A stretch of DNA of 9,747 nt, taken from assembly GCA_021802375.1 (NCBI GenBank), contig JAKAAL010000101.1, forward strand, positions 1 to 9,747, in the 5' to 3' direction. Positions 5,314-9,747 of the stretch are shown one piece after another; the stretch's first letter is position 1; each line of letters begins with the position of its first letter. Source of the stretch: Bacillota bacterium (GTDB lineage Bacteria; Bacillota_E; Sulfobacillia; Sulfobacillales; Sulfobacillaceae). The notes below the pieces were generated by a model. That model did no database searches, was not told the DNA's origin, and saw only the letters and a list, made by a program, of their open reading frames with translations. The position numbers and the translations under genes are program-made.

Positions 5314-6447
5314 CTACGCACGGGAGGTTAGGCCCCAATCCGTCAGCTCCAAAAACCCCTGCACGATCATCCAAAGATCTTGCCAAATGAGTTGGGAAAT
5401 ACGCCACGCGGCGGTGGACGTCCGCCCGGACGGGAAATCCGTAGGGGGAAAATCCGGACCTTGTGTCCGAACGGCATCCACCAGTACCGCGCCCAACAGT
5501 TTGGCCAAGAGATACGTTTGTGCCAAGTCCGGATCAAAGGCCCGCAGTTCATCGATGTGGAGCAAACTCTTTAAGCGTTTGAAGGCGGTTTCGATTTGCC
5601 AGCGGAGTCGGTAGAGTTCTAAAATCTCGGCTGCGGACGCAGCCGTCTCTGACAGAGTGGTCAAAATCAACACATAATCGGCCGCTTGTGGGGACTTGCG
5701 CATCGCCACGATGCGGACCGTGAGAGCGGGCCGGTCTTTGGTGCCGGAGATTTGCACCCATCATTCGTATGGCGTGGCATCGGGTAGCTGGCGCACCGCA
5801 TCCAGCGCAGACCAGGGGTCGCTATTCAGTGTTTGAAATCGTAGCGCATTCCATCCGAACCGTACGATGACGTGGGCTTTTTGCGCCACGATCCATGCAA
5901 GCGCCGTCGGTTTGGCATAATTCCGGTCGGTCAAGACGACATCATCTGGACGCAAACGTAATCGCATCAGGGATTCTGCTCCATGCGCATCTGCCAATTC
6001 GACGTGCTCCCATTGACCCGTACCCAAATTCCACTGCGCATGTAGGCGCCATGTGGTCCCGTTGCTGCCCGGGCGTTGAATCGTACTGCCATCGGTGAGC
6101 ACCAGCCGGAATCGGTTCTTCGGCGCGGTGCTAATGTCTTGCGATCGAAACCATTGATCCAAGATAAACCCCATCCACGCGGACGCGTGGCGTAAACGCT
6201 TAAGCACGGCCACATCCGAGATGTCCGCTAACCCGATCCGCCGGGCCCAAGCCGCCGTGGTCCGTAACGACCAATCGTTCCAGGAGTAGGCGAAGATCAG
6301 GCGCAACAGTGCCTCACCCGACTGAATGGCCCGTAAGCGAGTAATGGCTCCGTACGTCCATGCGGCATCCTGCCACCCCTGGGGTAGAAAATGCATCACG
6401 ACGGACCATTGGCTATCGAGTTCCGACGTTTTGGTATCGTTCGTCAT
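5314..6447 (-). pseudogene. IS4-family transposase interrupted by one in-frame TGA
   Basis: Reading the minus strand from ATG 6447, codons 1-228 are open, codon 229 (5763-5761) is TGA, and the same frame continues without a shift to TAG at 5316-5314 (377 positions in all). The DDE residues are present: D119 in V-L-T-D-G-S-T, D174 in L-T-D-R-N-Y-A, and E286 in the perfect IS4 YREK signature Y279-x2-R282-x3-E286-x6-K293. The stop lies between the second D and the E, so the truncated product lacks the catalytic glutamate and should be inactive. A re-initiating GTG at 5757 would give only the C-terminal part. One point mutation (for example from TGG or CGA) explains the lesion, so inactivation is recent; stop read-through is an alternative. 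The enzyme would cut and paste its own insertion sequence. The ATG is preceded by a 10-bp hairpin. Confidence 0.88.
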
Positions 6448-6451
6448 CTCC

Positions 6452-6478
6452 GTAGGATGGAACGAGCCTCCATCCTAC
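6452..6478 (-). promoter_or_regulatory. Hairpin just upstream of the IS4 transposase start
   Basis: A perfect 10-bp inverted repeat, GTAGGATGGA and TCCATCCTAC on the minus strand, flanks a 7-base loop and ends 4 bases before the ATG. IS10 and IS50 use similar structures to block translation of transposase from transcripts that enter from outside the element; the same role is inferred here. The left arm also contains ATG GAG, a 9-codon frame ending in a TGA that overlaps the transposase ATG, which could couple translation. Confidence 0.5.
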
Positions 6479-6726
6479 TTCGCGATCGTGTGGTCGAATT
6501 CCTGATACTATCATCCCTTGGTTGTGGATAAGTTTTAAATCGCTGTAAGGCTGACGGGAGATGGGTTTCTGGTCCGATTTTTAGGCATGAGTTTCGACAG
6601 AAGGCCCCCCACGGTCGCGATTTTCGTGGCGCCCCGCCCGTCGGACCATCGTCCACCCCAGGAGATGATGGAATATGGAAGAATTTCTTTACGATTCGGC
6701 ACTACATGCAAAAGTTAGCGCGTATG

Positions 6727-6737
6727 CCCCCCCCCCC
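6727..6737. repeat. Homopolymer run of 11 C
   Basis: Eleven consecutive C residues lie inside overlapping weak frames. Runs of this length slip during replication and could shift the frame, and they are also prone to sequencing error. Confidence 0.9.
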
Positions 6738-7257
6738 GAATCCAACACCCTTGGATATAGCACGTCATGTCGAGGAAGGGCCGGCAATCTTGACCCCACA
6801 ACCCGCTCAACTTGCTGTCTTGTGGAGTCGGTCCAGTCTGGCCTTGGTCCCATCACCACCCGCTTGTAAGTAGCCTCTTCTTGGCCGTATGCCTCCTTAG
6901 GCCACACCTCAAAGACGGTCAGATGTTGCCGCTTTGGTTGCTTAACAATGCGAATAACCTGTTAACCGACGCCGTATGTGCATTAAGCCTCCCGTTCTTT
7001 TTGGCCCTTGTCATGCCTGCACCGTAAGTACAGACCGTCATGTCAACAATTTAAGTGACCACTGGGCTGACTGGCAACAACTTCCCGAGTTTGGAACAAA
7101 ATTTGCTGATACTTAAAGTTCAGAGAGCACCAGATCGCGGTCTTGCGGGTTATTTCTCCGAACAGTGCTGAACCCCAATTTCCTGCTGAGAAGAAGACTA
7201 AGGAATTTCATACAAATCGTTGCAATACCAAAGCGGTTCGAACCATAATCAAGGAAA

Positions 7258-7279
7258 ATGGCATTAGAATGGCATTAGA
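7258..7279 (+). repeat. Perfect 11-bp tandem duplication before the 7294 gene
   Basis: ATGGCATTAGA occurs twice head to tail (7258-7268 and 7269-7279), directly upstream of the AGAGGAAG ribosome site of the gene at 7294. Each copy brings an ATG in other frames. It looks like a recent slippage duplication in the 5' untranslated region. Confidence 0.85.
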
Positions 7280-7293
7280 GAGGAAGACTCTCA

Positions 7294-7698
7294 TTGAACA
7301 TAACCCTTGAAGACGTTGAAGCATATCTATCCACTGTCGAGGAATTACTTGTTGCCGAAGGTATGCGGGACGCATCCGAAATTCTAAGAATAGCGAACGT
7401 GCTACCCCAAGAAACAGGTTACGATAACTGGAATGGCGGCACCACAATTTGGACCATTTACCTCCGCCTTGAGCCCGGCATATATGCTCGCCTCGGTACT
7501 AAACATGAAACCATTGAAAAGCAAATCAATGAACGCCTTAAGACTGTGTTAGACCAGTTTACTGAAGACTGGTACTCGGCCAAAATTGTGCCGTACGTCA
7601 ACCCACAAGCTCGTCGACACAGCCTGAAGCCCCGCGGTGTGTCTACGAACACGCGTCAAAACATCCTAGACGGACTACGCATCGAAGGTGTGCTATGG
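7294..7698 (+). pseudogene. Truncated defence-type protein (YDNWNGGT motif, AbiJ-like start), cut by an IS
   Basis: TTG 7294 has AGAGAGGAAG at 7278-7287 upstream and no better in-frame start. Residues 1-100 contain A-S-E-I-L-R-I-A-N-V and T-G-Y-D-N-W-N-G-G-T-T-I-W-T-I-Y-L (41-57), a pattern I associate with N-terminal regions of defence proteins such as TIR-containing ones; that link is from memory and moderate. Residues 119-135 read N-T-R-Q-N-I-L-D-G-L-R-I-E-G-V-L-W, the opening of an AbiJ-type N-terminal domain, which would normally continue with a G-R-L-x-E-x-E-F-L segment. Instead the resemblance stops at W135 (7696-7698), exactly where the left inverted repeat of the next insertion sequence begins. 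The frame continues into IS sequence to a TGA at 7828-7830, giving a chimeric tail. The missing C-terminal part is not found after the IS, so a deletion may have accompanied the insertion. Confidence 0.6.
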
Positions 7699-7716
7699 AG
7701 AGCTATTAGCGCTGTG
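7697..7716 (+). repeat. Left inverted repeat of the IS
   Basis: GGAGAGCTATTAGCGCTGTG matches the right end with small gaps: GGAGA, CTATT and CG-CTG are shared in order. The spacing differs by single bases, so the exact terminal base is uncertain. Confidence 0.55.
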
Positions 7717-7877
7717 GGAAATGGCGCGTGGTCCAAGGCTTCCGGGCCCGGGTTAAAGATATTTTCCCCCAGGATTTTACGAAGTCATGCGGGGTTGCGG
7801 GAGGGCCTGAAGCTTTTGCGTGGGAATTGACCCCACCATATCGTGTGGTTGAGGACATGCGAGTGTGGCGGTATACC

Positions 7878-7898
7878 ATGTCTGTCACTGACAGACAT
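7878..7898. repeat. Perfect 21-base palindrome in the IS leader
   Basis: ATGTCTGTCA (7878-7887) and TGACAGACAT (7889-7898) are exact reverse complements around C7888. The 8-base palindrome GGTATACC (7870-7877) abuts it on the left. It lies 184 bases before the transposase start. It could be a binding site for the transposase or for a host repressor, or a hairpin in an incoming transcript. Confidence 0.7.
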
Positions 7899-7920
7899 CG
7901 GGGATTTTACGGGGGATTAT

Positions 7921-7944
7921 GGGGTCCTCGGCCCCCGGTTTTTT
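7921..7944 (+). terminator. Possible Rho-independent terminator upstream of the transposase
   Basis: GGGG (7921-7924) can pair with CCCC (7932-7935) around a 7-base loop, followed by CGG and six T (7939-7944). The stem is short but GC-only. It would stop transcripts entering from the interrupted gene before they reach the transposase. Confidence 0.4.
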
Positions 7945-8033
7945 CTGGGTCGCTCGGTGGATGATCCGGGGACCCGTGATCGACTCCAAAATCGCAAAAA
8001 ACCTTATGAGAACGCCATAAAACGGGAGCGCTC

Positions 8034-8042
8034 TGGTATAAT
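8034..8042 (+). promoter_or_regulatory. Extended -10 promoter of the transposase
   Basis: TGGTATAAT gives a perfect TATAAT (8037-8042) with the extended TGn element. The -35 region is poor, which is usual for extended -10 promoters. Transcription would start near 8049, and AAGGAG at 8067-8072 lies 9 bases before ATG 8082. Confidence 0.6.
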
Positions 8043-8081
8043 TAATGGTAGCTAAACCGATACCAAAAGGAGCGTTCCCAT

Positions 8082-9383
8082 ATGGCCATCATACCACAAC
8101 TGCGCCTCTTTGCGTGGCAAGATTTGCAAGCGTTAGGGGATTTGGAGCGATTACAATGTGTGCTTGAGGCGATGCCCGATGAATCCTTGATGCGGGCCCT
8201 CGAAACCGACCGCGGACGCGGTCGTAATGAATATCCGGTGCGTGCGATGTGGAATGCGCTATTAGCAGGAGTCGTATTTCAGCATCCCAGTGTGGAAACT
8301 CTGCGACGCGAATTAGCCCGTAATGGACAACTGCGCGAGATCTGTGGCTTCACCGGCAAGGCGCCCTCCGCCTGGGCCTTTTCGCGATTCTTGCATCGGC
8401 TGATCAATCACGTCGACGCGATGAATGTCATGTTTGATGAATTGGTGGAGACCTTACGGATCCTCTTGCCCCAATTCGGGGAGCGGTTGGCGGTTGACAG
8501 TAAGGCCGTGCCGTCGTTTGCGAAACACCGGTCGAAGCAGGAAACCCCGGATGGGCGTCGGGATATCGATGCGGATTATGGGGTGAAAAGCTATCGCGGG
8601 GTGCACAAAGATGGTCGGCCCTGGGAGACCGTGAAACACTGGTTTGGGTACAAGATCCATCTGCTCGTGGATGCGGTGTATGAGCTCCCGGTGGCGTGGA
8701 CGGTGACGAAAGCTTCGACGGCCGATATCACGGAAGCGCCGCAGTTGCTAAAACAACTGCACCAGCGGCATCCGTTGGTCATGGTCGCAGCGCGTCTTCT
8801 CACAGCAGATCGGGGGTATGACGCGACGGACTTCCTCACCGTCTGTTGGGACACTTACGGCATCAAACCCGTCATCGACATCCGCAATATGTGGAAAGAC
8901 GGGGAAAGCACGCACGTCTTACCGGGGCAGACGAATGTGGCGTACAACTATCGCGGACAGGTTTTTTGTCACGATCCCGTGAACGGTGTGGAGCGGGAAA
9001 TGAGCAATGGGGGATTCGAAAAGGATCGCCAAACATTAAAAAAACGCTGTCCGGCGCAAACCGCAGGCACGACCTGCGCGGGGCAAGCCCAATGTCCCGT
9101 GGCATCCGGACTGCGAATTCCGCTCAAGACGGATCGCCGCGTCTTTACGCCCATCGATCGCGCCAGCTATCAGTGGGATCGCGAGTATAAACATCGCACG
9201 GCCGTCGAACGGGTCAATAGTCGACTCGATGTGTCGTTGGGATTTGAACTTCATACCATTCGGGGACTACAGAAGATGCAAATGCGGACCGGATTGGCGC
9301 TGATCGTCATGCTGGCGATGGCCGTGGGTCGTATTCGCCAGCAGCGTCCCGACCTCATGCGAAGTCTTGTCCGCAGCGCCTAG
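8082..9383 (+). CDS. DDE transposase, IS5/IS1182-like, intact
   Basis: The product is 433 residues from ATG 8082, with AAGGAG at 8067-8072. The N-terminal region (about 20-110) has the helical InsH_N/DUF772-type pattern: N-E-Y-P-V-R-A-M-W-N-A-L-L-A-G-V-V-F and C-G-F-T-G-K-A-P-S. The catalytic core has D139 in L-A-V-D-S-K-A, D243 in L-T-A-D-R-G-Y-D and E376 in A-V-E-R-V-N-S-R-L-D, so the DDE triad is complete. An insert between the second D and E carries C296, C323, C332 and C338, a possible zinc knuckle seen in related transposases. The enzyme mobilises its own element by cutting at the terminal repeats. Length and motifs are normal and no frameshift is seen, so it may be active. Exact family (IS5 versus IS1182) is uncertain. 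Confidence 0.9.
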   Translation: MAIIPQLRLFAWQDLQALGDLERLQCVLEAMPDESLMRALETDRGRGRNEYPVRAMWNALLAGVVFQHPSVETLRRELARNGQLREICGFTGKAPSAWAFSRFLHRLINHVDAMNVMFDELVETLRILLPQFGERLAVDSKAVPSFAKHRSKQETPDGRRDIDADYGVKSYRGVHKDGRPWETVKHWFGYKIHLLVDAVYELPVAWTVTKASTADITEAPQLLKQLHQRHPLVMVAARLLTADRGYDATDFLTVCWDTYGIKPVIDIRNMWKDGESTHVLPGQTNVAYNYRGQVFCHDPVNGVEREMSNGGFEKDRQTLKKRCPAQTAGTTCAGQAQCPVASGLRIPLKTDRRVFTPIDRASYQWDREYKHRTAVERVNSRLDVSLGFELHTIRGLQKMQMRTGLALIVMLAMAVGRIRQQRPDLMRSLVRSA

Positions 9384-9390
9384 GCGCTGC
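9373..9390. repeat. 18-base perfect palindrome spanning the transposase stop
   Basis: GCAGCGCCTAGGCGCTGC equals its own reverse complement and contains the TAG stop at 9381-9383. As RNA it could form a 6-bp GC stem, but no T-run follows, so a terminator role is weak. Confidence 0.6.
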
Positions 9391-9393
9391 AGG

Positions 9394-9410
9394 CCAGTCG
9401 AATAGTCTCC
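9394..9410 (-). repeat. Right inverted repeat of the IS
   Basis: On the minus strand it reads GGAGACTATTCGACTGG, matching the left end at 7697 with single-base gaps. Confidence 0.55.
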
Positions 9411-9414
9411 AGCC

Positions 9415-9433
9415 ACCACTCGTCGAGAGTGGT
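9415..9433. repeat. Hairpin outside the right IS end
   Basis: ACCACTC (9415-9421) and GAGTGGT (9427-9433) form a perfect 7-bp stem with a 5-base loop. No T-run follows. Its role is unknown. Confidence 0.45.
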
Positions 9434-9500
9434 CGTTCGCGTACCCATTAAAGAGTACGGTTCCTGGCAACTCCTTTGATTGGCACAAAAACTCCATGAA

Positions 9501-9747
9501 TTAGCAGTCTGACCGGAGAATCGAGGACCTTTCCGCCTCGTTAGTAGTTATCCACATGGCGTTCGAAGCTTGCATCGCAAAAAGCTCGATTCCTTTGAGC
9601 ACGACAAAGAGAGCTCGTTCGTAATATAATGGAAAAATCTCCACCTGCCCCGTCATTTGATGGTCGGAAAATATAACGAAAGTTGGTGTCCTATGTATGA
9701 AGTGTATGTCGGAGGTTACCGATCCGCCGAGCTTGCTGGAATTCATC
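9501..9747 (-). CDS. Possible partial hypothetical gene entering from the right
   Basis: The minus strand is open from the window edge to TAA at 9503-9501. The text includes F-V-I-F-S-D-H-Q-M-T-G-Q-V-E-I-F-P-L-Y-Y and E-R-A-L-F-V-V-L-K-G-I-E-L-F-A-M, which looks protein-like, but no family is recognised. ATG 9746 may be internal, so the gene could continue outside. A competing reading is a plus-strand gene starting at ATG 9697 or 9706 (M-S-E-V-T-D-P-P-S-L-L-E-F-I) served by the weak promoter at 9601-9630. Only one is likely to be right. Confidence 0.25.
   Translation of the reverse strand, partial: MNSSKLGGSVTSDIHFIHRTPTFVIFSDHQMTGQVEIFPLYYERALFVVLKGIELFAMQASNAMWITTNEAERSSILRSDC
9601..9630 (+). 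promoter_or_regulatory. Weak candidate promoter near the right edge
   Basis: ACGACA (4 of 6 to the -35 consensus) and a perfect TATAAT (9625-9630) are 18 bases apart. It would drive a plus-strand gene beginning near 9697-9706. Confidence 0.3.

Larger units (their letters stand above)
6479..7293. other. Gene-poor stretch with decayed frames
   Basis: No confident gene lies here. On the plus strand the frame from 6532 stays open to TAG 6871 and passes through an 11-C run (6727-6737). It has possible starts at ATG 6706 and 6724 but no good ribosome site. On the minus strand a frame from 6959 to 6689 reads V-I-R-I-V-K-Q-P-K-R-Q-H-L-T-V-F-E-V-W-P, which looks protein-like but has no start before GTG 6907 and matches no family I know. 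Either may be the remains of a gene. The right end of the IS4-family element should lie between about 6480 and 6660. At 7055-7110 GTGACCACTGGG resembles IS21-type end repeats only faintly. Confidence 0.35.
7697..9410 (+). mobile_element. Insertion sequence with IS5/IS1182-like transposase, about 1.7 kb
   Basis: Imperfect terminal repeats match each other: GGAGAGCTATTAGCGCTGTG at 7697-7716 and, read on the minus strand from 9410, GGAGACTATTCGACTGG to 9394. They enclose one intact transposase, its extended -10 promoter, a possible terminator and two palindromes. The left end coincides with the break in the 7294 gene. No target duplication is evident between the flanks (CTAT on the left, AGCC on the right), so one flank may have been rearranged. 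Confidence 0.68.

Noticed and set aside
4944..5390. Plus-strand frames across 4944-5390
   Set aside because: They run through both IS608-like hairpins and into the antisense of the IS4 transposase, without a family pattern or ribosome site.
5186..6605. CTGTCGA...AACT(A)CAT similarity between 5184 and 6605 as IS4 terminal repeats
   Set aside because: The match needs gaps of 4 and 2 bases, and no target duplication flanks it, so it is not better than chance.
9267..9497. Minus-strand frame reading M-E-F-L-C-Q-S-K
   Set aside because: Most of it is antisense to the transposase end and the IS terminus; no ribosome site.
1..9747. CRISPR array
   Set aside because: No regularly spaced direct repeats of 20-40 bases were seen anywhere in the window.

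Overview
The window looks like a bacterial accessory region, a defence-type island worn down by insertion sequences. The host is most likely a Bacillota: Shine-Dalgarno sites are strong GGAGG/AAGGAG types, a tRNA fragment carries its encoded CCA, and base composition is intermediate. A Sulfobacillus- or Alicyclobacillus-like host is a guess from the style of the two transposases and is not established by the sequence.

Bases 1-2309 hold a tight four-gene operon for a ubiquitin-like protein conjugation system. In order it encodes the C-terminus of a multi-ubiquitin-like (Ubl) modifier, cut by the window edge; an E2-like protein of the prokaryotic family E type; a fusion of a JAB/JAMM isopeptidase with a ThiF/E1 adenylating domain; and a small cysteine-rich DUF6527 protein. 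All three junctions overlap (GTGA, ATGA, then 14 bases), so the genes are almost certainly co-translated. The E1 half has no cysteine after residue 300, where a canonical E1 thioester cysteine would be expected. This operon is the most interesting object in the window.

About 290 bases downstream is an unrecognised protein with one N-terminal membrane helix (2599-3276). After a 473-base leader comes an abortive-infection family protein (3750-4559) with an Abi_C-type C-terminus that contains an R-x6-H pattern.

At 4835-4879 lies the exact 3' half of a tRNA-Arg(UCU) gene, from anticodon loop to CCA, with no 5' half. That is what the attL/attR of an element integrated into a tRNA gene looks like, so the defence genes to its left may sit on an integrated island. 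Just beyond it, two hairpins with the same unusual design (CCCC, 5-bp stem, TT loop, bulged T, GGGG) resemble the subterminal hairpins of IS608/IS200-IS605 elements and may mark a small non-autonomous element.

The right half is mostly mobile DNA. A minus-strand IS4-family transposase (6447-5314) keeps its full DDE/YREK signature but is broken by a single in-frame TGA. The stretch 6479-7293 has no confident gene. At 7294 a gene with a YDNWNGGT motif and an AbiJ-like start is cut off at codon 135, exactly where the left inverted repeat of a second insertion sequence begins (about 7697-9410). That element carries an intact IS5/IS1182-like transposase (8082-9383). The final 340 bases contain only weak signals.
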